The notes beneath the pieces are model-generated. The model was given only the letters and a program-made list of their open reading frames with translations. It ran no database searches and had not been told where the DNA came from. A program made the translations under genes and the position numbers. Positions 5,861-12,672 of a stretch of DNA of 13,836 nt are shown here, one piece after another; the first letter of the stretch is position 1; each line of letters starts with the position of its first letter. This DNA comes from an uncultured Erysipelotrichaceae bacterium (GTDB lineage Bacteria > Bacillota_I > Bacilli_A > RF39 > UBA660): contig CACXEC010000013.1 of the NCBI GenBank assembly GCA_902766545.1, forward strand, positions 1 through 13,836, in the 5' to 3' direction.

Positions 5861-7487
5861 GAATAACAGCTATAATCATAGGCTTACATTCGGTTTCAAC
5901 GTAAAAATACTTACTTAATCTTTCTCTAATTTCATTTTTGATATTATTAAAATCAATATAATTATTATTAATATTATTATTAATTATTTCTAAAGAAATT
6001 CTTTTAATTTCATCAATCATTTCTTTAGAATCCTTTACGTATATAAATCCTCTTGTTGTAATTTCAGGACCAACTAGTAAATGTTTATTTTTCTTTGATA
6101 GCGTTGCACTAATTAAAACTATTCCATTTTCAGATAACATCTCACGATCTTTTAAAACTAAATCGCCAATATCCTCCGATGAATCACCATCTATTAAAAC
6201 ATCATCGACAAAGATATGTTCATTAGAATCTTCTAATTTTTTATTATTAATTGTTATAACATCACCATTTTGCTTTAAAAGAATATTTTCTGGGCTATAA
6301 CCTAAATTAGAAGCTAAATCTGCTGCTCCAACCATAAATCGATATTCGGCTTTGACAGGAATAAAATATTTTGGTTTTAATAAATCTAACATAATCATGA
6401 TGTCTTCTGACGAAGCATGTAAGCTTATTCCTTTGTCAGTTGGTATTTCTAAAATATTAATTCCCATATAGGCAAGCTCATTTTGAATTTTAACAAATAT
6501 TTTTTCATTTTCATCATATTTTGGTTCAGCAAAACATACTGTATCATTGCTATTCAATTTAATATATTTATCGTTATTAGCTAATATTTTTTCAATTGCA
6601 TTATAAGGTTTTGCCCTATCATCACATATTAATAAAATAGAATTATTATCATTTATATTTGATAAGTCTCCTAAAATATTATCTTCAATATTCATATATT
6701 TGTTTTCAATTGCCATATTAATAATATTTTGAAGTTTTTTGCCCATTACAACGATTTTGCGATGAGAATTTCTAGCTGCAGTAAAGATTCCTTCAATTGT
6801 ATATAAATGTGATGGTAAGACACTAAAAATAATTCTTCCACTTGCTTTATTTACAATATTTTTGAAAAACGATACCATATGATGACTTGGGGAAGTATGA
6901 CCAATATTTTCAGAAAATGATGATTCACATAAAAGGGCTAATACTCCTTGTTTTCCAACATAAGCTATTTTTCCTAAATCCATATGATAATTTGCCATCA
7001 TTGAAGGATCAATAATAAAATCTCCTGTATAACATATTGCACCATCTTCAGTATTTATTACATACATAACACTGTCTGGTACTGAATGGTTAACATTAGT
7101 AGGAAAAATACTAATATTATTACTTATAGTTAGTTTTTTATGGACATCAATTTGATGTAAATTCTTTTCTGGAATCCTATCTAATAACATTTGATTAATC
7201 GTATATTTAGTAGCATAAACTTTAATATCAGGTATTATATTTATTAAATCTTCTATTCCACCGTAACTTTCTGGATGTGCATGTGTAATAAATACTCCTA
7301 CAATCTTATCTTTATTATCTTTTAAATATTTGTAGTCAGGTATAATATAATCTATTCCAAAGATTGAATCGTTTGCATATTTTAATCCGGCATCTAATAT
7401 AAATAAATGATTATCTATCTCAATACAATAAGTATTTTTACCGTTTTCATCTAATCCACCTAAGCCTAAAATTTTAATTTTGCTCAT
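5850..7487 (-). CDS. RNase J paralogue (metallo-beta-lactamase/beta-CASP) with eroded active site, J2-like
   Basis: Length (545) and order match RNase J: beta-lactamase core, beta-CASP insert (about 205-350), return to the core, C-terminal domain (about 440-545). RNase J degrades RNA from the 5' end and cuts internally with two metal ions. Here the HxHxDH motif reads HAHPES: His69 and His71 remain, but Asp and the third His are Glu73 and Ser74. His134 (NHSVPDS) and Asp156 (YTGDF) are kept. The usual PVHGEYR reads PVKAEYR (Lys379), and the SGHAS motif reads SLHAS (His357). Loss of several metal ligands predicts weak or no nuclease activity, as for RNase J2, which supports J1 in Bacillus; a second, intact J1 would be expected elsewhere in the genome. 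An Asn-rich low-complexity stretch (503-516) comes from ATT repeats. Start: ATG with GAAAGAG upstream; own promoter. Confidence 0.85.
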   Translation of the reverse strand: MSKIKILGLGGLDENGKNTYCIEIDNHLFILDAGLKYANDSIFGIDYIIPDYKYLKDNKDKIVGVFITHAHPESYGGIEDLINIIPDIKVYATKYTINQMLLDRIPEKNLHQIDVHKKLTISNNISIFPTNVNHSVPDSVMYVINTEDGAICYTGDFIIDPSMMANYHMDLGKIAYVGKQGVLALLCESSFSENIGHTSPSHHMVSFFKNIVNKASGRIIFSVLPSHLYTIEGIFTAARNSHRKIVVMGKKLQNIINMAIENKYMNIEDNILGDLSNINDNNSILLICDDRAKPYNAIEKILANNDKYIKLNSNDTVCFAEPKYDENEKIFVKIQNELAYMGINILEIPTDKGISLHASSEDIMIMLDLLKPKYFIPVKAEYRFMVGAADLASNLGYSPENILLKQNGDVITINNKKLEDSNEHIFVDDVLIDGDSSEDIGDLVLKDREMLSENGIVLISATLSKKNKHLLVGPEITTRGFIYVKDSKEMIDEIKRISLEIINNNINNNYIDFNNIKNEIRERLSKYFYVETECKPMIIAVIQEV

Positions 7488-7536
7488 ATTATCACTCTTT
7501 CTTTTTTTATATTATTAAAGTTCCTTTGGCTAGATA

Positions 7537-7565
7537 ATTATAGCAAAATTTTTATATTTTAGCAA
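7537..7565 (-). promoter_or_regulatory. Sigma-A type promoter of the RNase J-like gene
   Basis: The -35 TTGCTA (7560-7565) and the perfect -10 TATAAT (7537-7542) are 17 bases apart, predicting a start near 7530 and a leader of about 43 bases. No terminator separates it from the upstream gene, so read-through is also possible. Confidence 0.8.
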
Positions 7566-7574
7566 TACAGTTGT

Positions 7575-8333
7575 TTATTCAGCTATTAATTCGCTTAATG
7601 AGACAAAACTTAAATCCAAATGATTAGCTTTTATTATTAAATTATTTAAAGAATCTAAAGTAGTATTTTGAGTTATCAGAATTATTTCTCCATTATTTAT
7701 ATTATTAAATGTAAGATTATTTAGTTCTATAGAGGGTTTTATAATAAAATACTTTTTGTTTTTACAAAAATCAATATTCGAATAATTAACTAAACATATT
7801 TTTTTATTTATTTTTTTCTTGTTTAATAAACTATTTAAATCCGATGCTTTATTTTGATCTTTTTCTCCGTTTATATAATCTTTATTTTGAGACAAAGTTG
7901 TATTTAATGTAGCTATAATGCTATATTTTATATTTTTATTTAAAAGATATTCTTCTAAATTACTATTTTCTTCTAAAATAAGCGCTATACTTCTTTTAGA
8001 TGGATTTCCTCTAATTATTACTTTATCTTTATAATCATCAAGACTTATATTTGGTTTTACTTTATTATATATTAAATATGTGTCATTAAAAGCCCCAAAT
8101 TCTTCCATTTTAATTAAAGAAGCCTGTTTATTAACTTCTTTTCCATTAATACCTGGTATAATTGTATCATTATAAATTATAGCATCTACAGGACTAATAT
8201 AGTAATCATTCATGACACTTGTTATTTTTTGCATAATTGGATTTTTACTATCAATATAAATCATTACTTTATCTGTAAAATAAAAACTAAATACTAAAAA
8301 AAATATAAATATTAAGTACTTTATCTTTTTCAT
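7575..8333 (-). CDS. Polysaccharide-deacetylase-like membrane protein lacking catalytic residues
   Basis: The product is 252 residues with an uncleaved-looking N-terminal membrane anchor (about 5-19) and an outside-facing remainder. It resembles small NodB-like (polysaccharide deacetylase) proteins of low-GC Bacillota. An N-terminal segment with PGINGKEV and VKPNISLDDYKDK leads into the place where NodB domains have the TFDDG motif, but this protein reads SIALILEENS (115-124). The C-terminal segment GEIILITQNTTLDSLNNL (215-232), ending in FVSLSELI, matches the usual final strand and helix, with the HD metal motif absent. Catalysis is therefore unlikely; a wall-binding or structural role is possible. 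The family call comes from pattern memory and is uncertain. It follows ssb by 32 bases (site GGTGAT) with no terminator, so both are probably one transcript. Confidence 0.6.
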   Translation of the reverse strand: MKKIKYLIFIFFLVFSFYFTDKVMIYIDSKNPIMQKITSVMNDYYISPVDAIIYNDTIIPGINGKEVNKQASLIKMEEFGAFNDTYLIYNKVKPNISLDDYKDKVIIRGNPSKRSIALILEENSNLEEYLLNKNIKYSIIATLNTTLSQNKDYINGEKDQNKASDLNSLLNKKKINKKICLVNYSNIDFCKNKKYFIIKPSIELNNLTFNNINNGEIILITQNTTLDSLNNLIIKANHLDLSFVSLSELIAE

Positions 8334-8365
8334 AAAATCACCATTAAAATATATGATATTAATTA

Positions 8366-8716
8366 TTATTTATCACTTATTTCTGCTAATGTGTTATCTT
8401 TTTTAGTTGATAAAAATAATAGTTTTTCAACGACTAATTCAATCTTTTGCTTTTTTTGATCATTACTCATATAATTTGAAGTTCTAAGTTGTCCGCATAC
8501 AGTTACTAAATCTCCTTTATGACAATACTCACACACCTTTGAAGCAATTCCATCCCACAAAACACATCTTATAAAATCAGCTTCATATATTCCATTAGAG
8601 TTTTTAAAATTTCTTTGAACCGCTAATGTGATATTACATACTTTTTTACCAGTTTCTGTTTTAGTTATTTCAGGTTCTGTAGTTAATCTACCAATTAACT
8701 GTGTTAAATTATACAT
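8366..8716 (-). CDS. Single-stranded DNA-binding protein, short form without acidic tip
   Basis: This 116-residue OB-fold protein covers ssDNA during replication, recombination or uptake. It begins MYNLTQLIGRLTTEPE, the standard SSB opening, and has FIRCVLWDGIA with Trp54 at the position of the DNA-stacking Trp of E. coli SSB, then GDLVTVCGQLRT and the last strand IELVVEKLLFL. The usual flexible tail and DDIPF-like tip, which recruit other repair and replication proteins, are absent; the protein ends LAEISDK. This resembles Bacillus SsbB more than SsbA. It carries five cysteines, including CEYC at 62-65. The start at 8716 is fixed by AAAGGAGG six bases upstream; an in-frame ATG at 8767 would add 17 basic residues and overlap the likely promoter. 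It is not flanked by rpsF/rpsR as main ssb genes usually are. Confidence 0.88.
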   Translation of the reverse strand: MYNLTQLIGRLTTEPEITKTETGKKVCNITLAVQRNFKNSNGIYEADFIRCVLWDGIASKVCEYCHKGDLVTVCGQLRTSNYMSNDQKKQKIELVVEKLLFLSTKKDNTLAEISDK

Positions 8717-8722
8717 ATTTTT

Positions 8723-8730
8723 CCTCCTTT
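8723..8730 (-). promoter_or_regulatory. Ribosome binding site fixing the SSB start at 8716
   Basis: AAAGGAGG on the minus strand is six bases from the ATG at 8716. The reading then opens with the family-typical MYNLTQLIGRL. Confidence 0.8.
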
Positions 8731-8738
8731 CATTTCTT

Positions 8739-8767
8739 TTTTTATCACAATAATTTTTTATAAGCAA
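8739..8767 (-). promoter_or_regulatory. Weak candidate promoter for ssb
   Basis: The -35 TTGCTT (8762-8767) and -10 TAAAAA (8739-8744), preceded by TGA as in extended -10 elements, are 17 bases apart. The -10 is a poor match. A promoter between the sufB terminator and ssb is expected. Confidence 0.35.
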
Positions 8768-8830
8768 AAAGCTATTTTTAATAATTGGTACTATTTTTTT
8801 TACAGAATAATTTATTTCTTTTAGACAAAT

Positions 8831-8864
8831 AAAAAAATTTAAGTAAAAATATACTTAAATTTTT
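8831..8864 (-). terminator. Strong intrinsic terminator after sufB
   Basis: A perfect 13-bp AT-rich stem, AAAAATTTAAGTA against TACTTAAATTTTT, encloses a six-base loop (8833-8864) on the minus strand. It starts 15 bases after the sufB TAA and ends in a U-run. The sequence is nearly symmetric, so it could also stop plus-strand transcription. Confidence 0.8.
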
Positions 8865-8878
8865 ATTTTTTATATAAA

Positions 8879-10171
8879 TTAATTATTTTTTAATAAGCGA
8901 TTAAGTTCAATTGCATATTCCAATGGCAATTCTTTTTTGAAGTCAGAAATAAAACCTAAAATGATTAATTCTTTAGCAGCTTGTTCGGTTAATCCTTTAC
9001 TCATTAAATAGAATAATTTTTCAGCACTTACTTTAGATACAGTTGCTTCATGTTCAATAGTGCTTGTATCATTTAAAACAATATTTTTAGGAATTGTGTC
9101 ACTTTTAGAATCATTATCTAAAAGAATCGTATCACATTTTATAGTTGCTTCTGAGTTTATAGCACTATTACTTATTTTGACAGTTCCTCTATAATTAGCT
9201 AAGCCACCATTTTCTGCAATACTTTTAGATAAAATATTACTTTTGGTATTTTTTCCTAAATGAATCATTTTAGCTCCGGCATCTAGTTTTTGTCCATTTT
9301 TAGCATATGCGATAGACACTGAATTGGCTCTTGAATTATCTCCTTTTAGGATACATGAAGGATATTTCATGGTTACACCACTACCTAAATTACCATCTAC
9401 CCATTGCATATAACCGTTTTCTTCCACTATAGCTCTTTTGGTAACTAAATTATAAACATCTGTACTCCAATTTTGAATGGTACTATATTTACATATTGCA
9501 TCTTTTTTAACAAATATTTCTACTACACCGGCATGAAGAGAATTTTCTGAATAACTATTTGCAGTACATCCCTCAATATAAGATAGTTCTGCACCCTCAT
9601 CAACAATAATAATAGTTCTTTCAAATTGACCCATAGTGATACTATTAATCCTAAAATAACTTTGAAGCGGTCTATCTAATTTAACGCCTTTAGGAATATA
9701 TATGAAAGATCCTCCACTCCACATGCATCCATTTAAAGCTGTATATTTATTTTCATCGTATTTTACTAAAGTATTAAAATATTCTTTAAATAGATCAGGA
9801 TATTCTTTTAAAGCTTCATCTGTACTTAAAAAAATCACTCCATTTTCAGCTTTTAATTTATGATAAAATACCTCACTATCTAGTTGATTAGATACACCGC
9901 AAAGATAAGTATTTTCTGCATCAATCACGCCTAATTTCGTAAAAGTTTGTTTAACATCTTTATCAACATTATTCCAATCATCGGTAATTTCACCAATTTT
10001 TTTATAATAATTAATTTTATCAAAATCAATTGTTATTTCTGGTCCAAAATTGGGATTATCAAGTTCTAAAAATTTTTCAAATGATTTTAATCTAAATTCA
10101 AGCATCCACTCTGGCTCATTTTTTAGTTTAGATATTTTAGTTATATAATCTTTAGTTAATTTCATAAACAT
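8879..10171 (-). CDS. sufB: Fe-S cluster assembly scaffold SufB
   Basis: SufB is the scaffold subunit of the SufBCD complex, which assembles iron-sulfur clusters in the cytosol with ATPase SufC and sulfur from SufS/SufU. The sequence starts with the family opening ISKLKNEPEWMLEFRLKSFE. It holds the YIPKGV and EGC segments and the beta-helix core, and ends with IEHEATVSKV and GLTEQAAKELIILGFI. The TIKCDTILLDNDSKSDTIP block contains the conserved cluster/persulfide Cys, equivalent to Cys405 of E. coli SufB; this marks it as SufB rather than SufD. At about 430 residues it is slightly shorter than Bacillus SufB (465). GTG 10174, ATG 10171 and ATG 10165 are all possible starts; none has a ribosome site, and the -10 at 10181-10186 puts the transcript start near 10174, so translation looks leaderless. 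No sufC, sufD, sufS or sufU is in the window. Confidence 0.93.
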   Translation of the reverse strand: MFMKLTKDYITKISKLKNEPEWMLEFRLKSFEKFLELDNPNFGPEITIDFDKINYYKKIGEITDDWNNVDKDVKQTFTKLGVIDAENTYLCGVSNQLDSEVFYHKLKAENGVIFLSTDEALKEYPDLFKEYFNTLVKYDENKYTALNGCMWSGGSFIYIPKGVKLDRPLQSYFRINSITMGQFERTIIIVDEGAELSYIEGCTANSYSENSLHAGVVEIFVKKDAICKYSTIQNWSTDVYNLVTKRAIVEENGYMQWVDGNLGSGVTMKYPSCILKGDNSRANSVSIAYAKNGQKLDAGAKMIHLGKNTKSNILSKSIAENGGLANYRGTVKISNSAINSEATIKCDTILLDNDSKSDTIPKNIVLNDTSTIEHEATVSKVSAEKLFYLMSKGLTEQAAKELIILGFISDFKKELPLEYAIELNRLLKNN

Positions 10172-10180
10172 CACAAGTGT

Positions 10181-10189
10181 ATTATAACA
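10181..10189 (-). promoter_or_regulatory. Extended -10 promoter of sufB, giving a nearly leaderless mRNA
   Basis: TGTTATAAT is a perfect extended -10 (TATAAT at 10181-10186, TG at 10188-10189). No convincing -35 lies 16-18 bases upstream, where the preceding terminator's U-run falls. The predicted +1 is about 10174, on top of the GTG/ATG start codons. Confidence 0.65.
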
Positions 10190-10193
10190 CGTT

Positions 10194-10229
10194 AAAAAAA
10201 AATCTTAAATAAATATAATTATTTAAGAT
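10194..10229 (-). terminator. Intrinsic terminator overlapping the stop of the 320-residue gene
   Basis: ATCTTAAATA and TATTTAAGAT form a perfect 10-bp stem around an eight-base loop (10202-10229) on the minus strand, followed by eight U. The gene's TAA at 10221-10219 is inside the hairpin. Confidence 0.85.
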
Positions 10230-11181
10230 CTTTAAATATAAGAATATTATCCATTTTAGAATTATCTTTCTTCTTTTTTGAACGTAATTTATTAGTTAAT
10301 TTTTGTATTATATCATCAGGCAAATAAGATAATTCAATGGCTTCTATAAATGCACTTGTGCTTACAACATCTTCTTCATTAATAATTGCTACTTCAAATG
10401 CGTCTTTTATTAATAATATAATATCAAATATGTCTATTTCTAAATCGAATAATAACATTAAATTTTCTAAAATTAAATGTTTTTGAGACTCTCCGCCTTC
10501 AATGTCTAATTCTAAATCTATAGACAGATGATTGATTCGTAGAAACAATATTTGTAATGTTTCTTCCCTTGAAAAAAAATGGGGATGTTTAGCATCAATA
10601 TTATTTTTAAGTTCTTCTAAACGAACAAAGGCATACTCATGTAATTGTTCATAATCTTCGGTAGTTAGAAATTCATCATATAAATTATTCCAATACTCAA
10701 ATCTTCTAGCAAAATAAAACGCCAAGGATTCAATTCTTTCTTTTAGTAATTCAAATTTTAAATGTTCGTTCATTATTTCTTCATCAAAGGCTCTTTGAAG
10801 CATAATATGATCAATTTCTGATGGATCATCAGAGGTAATAGATTCATATAATTCTTTGCCGTCAATGCTAAGCATAGTTTTTAAGATGCTATATATGATA
10901 TTTAATGCGTTTATATTATTATTTGAAACATTTCTATCTTTGCATAAAACAATTGTTGTTTTTTGTTTAGACGAGTACATATCACAAAATATTAAGAAAG
11001 CGAAAAATTGATATGTATCCGGCAATCCCTTATATATCTTTTTTATATGATTAGTTATACTTGTTACTTCAATTTCACCATTTGGTCTTATTCTAAATTC
11101 AAATCTTTGATCACCAGTTATTAAGTCAAAACCTCCATTATAAAATAAGTAACTAATTGAATCTTCAATAAAATTGTCCAT
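10219..11181 (-). CDS. Unrecognised 320-residue cytosolic protein, partner gene of the transglutaminase-like protein
   Basis: I do not recognise this family. The protein has no signal peptide or membrane helix. The N-terminal part (about 1-110) looks mixed alpha/beta (GDQRFEFRIRPNGEIEV, then YQFFAFLIFCDMY). The middle is strongly acidic and helical (about 110-285). The end carries a basic patch, KLRSKKKKDNSK (about 297-308). It lies 10 bases after the transglutaminase-like gene, with GGAGG four to five bases before the ATG, and ends in a terminator. The two are therefore cotranscribed and probably act in one process. The basic patch could bind nucleic acid or a membrane surface; that is a guess. 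There is no catalytic motif I can name. Confidence 0.75.
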   Translation of the reverse strand: MDNFIEDSISYLFYNGGFDLITGDQRFEFRIRPNGEIEVTSITNHIKKIYKGLPDTYQFFAFLIFCDMYSSKQKTTIVLCKDRNVSNNNINALNIIYSILKTMLSIDGKELYESITSDDPSEIDHIMLQRAFDEEIMNEHLKFELLKERIESLAFYFARRFEYWNNLYDEFLTTEDYEQLHEYAFVRLEELKNNIDAKHPHFFSREETLQILFLRINHLSIDLELDIEGGESQKHLILENLMLLFDLEIDIFDIILLIKDAFEVAIINEEDVVSTSAFIEAIELSYLPDDIIQKLTNKLRSKKKKDNSKMDNILIFKDLK

Positions 11182-11191
11182 ATATCCTCCA

Positions 11192-12286
11192 TTATTTTTT
11201 TATTTTGGTTACTGGGTGTATAATAGATTCTGGATATTTAAATGATATTCTATCTTCCATTTGTCTTTTAGCTTTAAGTATCTCAGATTGTTTAATACCT
11301 CTATCTAATACTAATTCGATATTTGGATTATCACATAAATATGATTGATCGACTGAATGTAAGAAACTTCTTCTTCCATATAATATATATTTTGGATTAA
11401 ACTCAACTGGTTTAATAGCTTTTGGAAACTCTCTTGGACTTCTTGTTATAGCCCAAGTATTATCTAAGAAATAATATTTACCATTATATTTAATAAGATT
11501 AAAAGCATGTCCTTTATTAAATATGGTACGTGCATCTATATTAAATGTTGGATTATTTAATAAAACGGTTGTTGCATTAGCAATACCTGTGCATAAACCA
11601 AACTTTTTAAATAAAACTGTTTCAATTAATCCAACTTCATCTTCTATGCCTTCAACAGGATCATCTAACACGCTGATATATTTACCTTGTTTATCTACAT
11701 TTTCAGCAATATATTCAGTATTTTTTTGTAAATAATTAGATACTAATATTATTATTTGTAAATCATTAAAACGACCTAGAGACTTTAAATATGCTATTAT
11801 ATCTTTTATTCTTTTTAAAGTATCTAATGAAATAGATTTATTACCATTATAATTTAAACCATTTCGATGATATGTAGTTAAGTTAACATACATTAAATCG
11901 TCAAAGTCAATTCCCCACATGATATAAGATAATGGAATAGTAAATTTAACCTTATCAATTTCTGCTTTAACTATATTGCTTCTTGGTTTAATATCATAAT
12001 CATCTAAAATATTTACAACAATATCTAATGGCTCAGGTAAATGATCATTAATAAATTTAACACAACGATAATCCTCAACATTTACAGTATGAAATCCTTC
12101 ACCCATCATTATTTTTACAATTCGAATGAATTCATCAAAATTATTAACTAGAGTTATATAATCAGTATAAAATGTACATACATTATAAGATATAGATAGA
12201 TTTGATACTCCAATTAAATCTTTTAAGTGTTTAGAACTATAAAAGTCTAAATTTACACTATACCAATCTTTTTCAATCCGTTCCAT
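11192..12286 (-). CDS. Transglutaminase-like (papain-fold) cytosolic protein
   Basis: This 364-residue protein has a transglutaminase-like core in its second half: FGLCTGIANA (Cys232), KGHAFNLIKYNGKYYFLD (His260) and LDNTWA (Asp275). This is the Cys-His-Asp triad with normal spacing for proteases or amide-modifying enzymes of this superfamily. The first 150 residues are not recognised, and a charged tail (about 330-364) follows. There is no signal peptide or membrane helix, which is unusual because most bacterial members act outside the membrane. The start at 12286 is preferred to the ATG at 12322 because AAAGGGG lies seven bases upstream; the longer version reads MCYYNPCKRGFI, which is unlikely as coding. 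A 10-base gap links it to the unknown 320-residue gene. The hairpin around its ribosome site (12292-12310) may control it. Confidence 0.8.
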   Translation of the reverse strand: MERIEKDWYSVNLDFYSSKHLKDLIGVSNLSISYNVCTFYTDYITLVNNFDEFIRIVKIMMGEGFHTVNVEDYRCVKFINDHLPEPLDIVVNILDDYDIKPRSNIVKAEIDKVKFTIPLSYIMWGIDFDDLMYVNLTTYHRNGLNYNGNKSISLDTLKRIKDIIAYLKSLGRFNDLQIIILVSNYLQKNTEYIAENVDKQGKYISVLDDPVEGIEDEVGLIETVLFKKFGLCTGIANATTVLLNNPTFNIDARTIFNKGHAFNLIKYNGKYYFLDNTWAITRSPREFPKAIKPVEFNPKYILYGRRSFLHSVDQSYLCDNPNIELVLDRGIKQSEILKAKRQMEDRISFKYPESIIHPVTKIKK

Positions 12287-12291
12287 AATAA

Positions 12292-12310
12292 AACCCCTTT
12301 TGCAGGGGTT
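12292..12310 (-). promoter_or_regulatory. Hairpin sequestering the ribosome site of the transglutaminase-like gene
   Basis: AACCCC and GGGGTT form a perfect 6-bp stem around a seven-base loop. The GGGG arm is the probable ribosome site, seven bases before the ATG at 12286, and TTTTATT follows it. It could block translation, act as a weak terminator for transcripts coming from spoVS, or be inert if transcription starts inside it (see the -10 at 12311-12316). Confidence 0.45.
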
Positions 12311-12319
12311 ATAATAACA
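12311..12319 (-). promoter_or_regulatory. Candidate extended -10 promoter of the transglutaminase-like gene
   Basis: TGTTATTAT resembles the extended -10 of sufB (TGTTATAAT); there is no good -35. The predicted +1 near 12304 would fall in the loop of the neighbouring hairpin, leaving the GGGG ribosome site free. Confidence 0.35.
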
Positions 12320-12369
12320 CAAAAATAATAAAAAATAAAGTTTTTTAAATAATTACTACTTTTTATCAG

Positions 12370-12630
12370 TTATTTTGATTCAATTATTAGTTTTATTGCA
12401 GTTTTATTTATTCCATCAATTGTAATATCAGAAAATGCTGGGGTTATTACTAAATTGCTCCCAGATGGAGCTACAAAACCTCTAGCAATTGCTACGGCTT
12501 TGATTGCTTGATTTAAACTTCCAGCTCCAATTGTTTGTATTTCTAGTTTCCCTTCTGTTCTAAAAATATTTGCAATAGCTCCTGCTACCTTACTTGGATT
12601 ACTTTTTGATGATACTTTTAATATTTCCAT
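12370..12630 (-). CDS. spoVS: Stage V sporulation protein S (SpoVS)
   Basis: The 86-residue product matches SpoVS along its whole length: MEILKVSSKSNPSKVAGAIA, then EIQTIGAGSLNQAIKAVAIA, RGFVAPSGSNL and ITPAFSDITIDGINKTAIKL. SpoVS is a small Alba-like dimeric protein. In Bacillus it affects late sporulation and septation, and homologues also occur in non-sporulating bacteria, so its presence alone does not prove sporulation here. The start at 12630 is set by GGAGG five bases upstream and by the exact family N-terminus; an upstream ATG at 12660 lies above the likely -10 (12651-12656). The gene stands 42 bases after the methyltransferase gene and 83 bases before the transglutaminase-like gene. 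No clear terminator follows, so transcription may continue into the latter. Confidence 0.95.
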   Translation of the reverse strand: MEILKVSSKSNPSKVAGAIANIFRTEGKLEIQTIGAGSLNQAIKAVAIARGFVAPSGSNLVITPAFSDITIDGINKTAIKLIIESK

Positions 12631-12635
12631 TTTCG

Positions 12636-12640
12636 CCTCC
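12636..12640 (-). promoter_or_regulatory. Ribosome binding site fixing the spoVS start at 12630
   Basis: GGAGG lies five bases before the ATG that gives the canonical SpoVS N-terminus, MEILKVS. Confidence 0.85.
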
Positions 12641-12650
12641 AGTAAAGTAT

Positions 12651-12659
12651 ATTCTAACA
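12651..12659 (-). promoter_or_regulatory. Candidate extended -10 promoter of spoVS
   Basis: TGTTAGAAT is an extended -10 (TAGAAT at 12651-12656) with no matching -35. The TAGAAT also contains the GAAT core that sigma-H promoters carry, but no sigma-H -35 is seen at the right distance. Confidence 0.35.
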
Positions 12660-12672
12660 TTATTAATTTATT

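Noticed and set aside
7501..7514. AT/T-rich tract read as a terminator before the RNase J-like gene
   Set aside because: No stem precedes the T-rich run in the transcript direction; it is just leader sequence.
12323..12369. Terminator after spoVS
   Set aside because: Only weak AT pairing (AAAGT/ACTTT with a long loop) can be drawn; not enough to call.
12631..12660. Longer SpoVS from 12660
   Set aside because: The extra ten residues are not in the family, and the start would lie above the likely -10 element.
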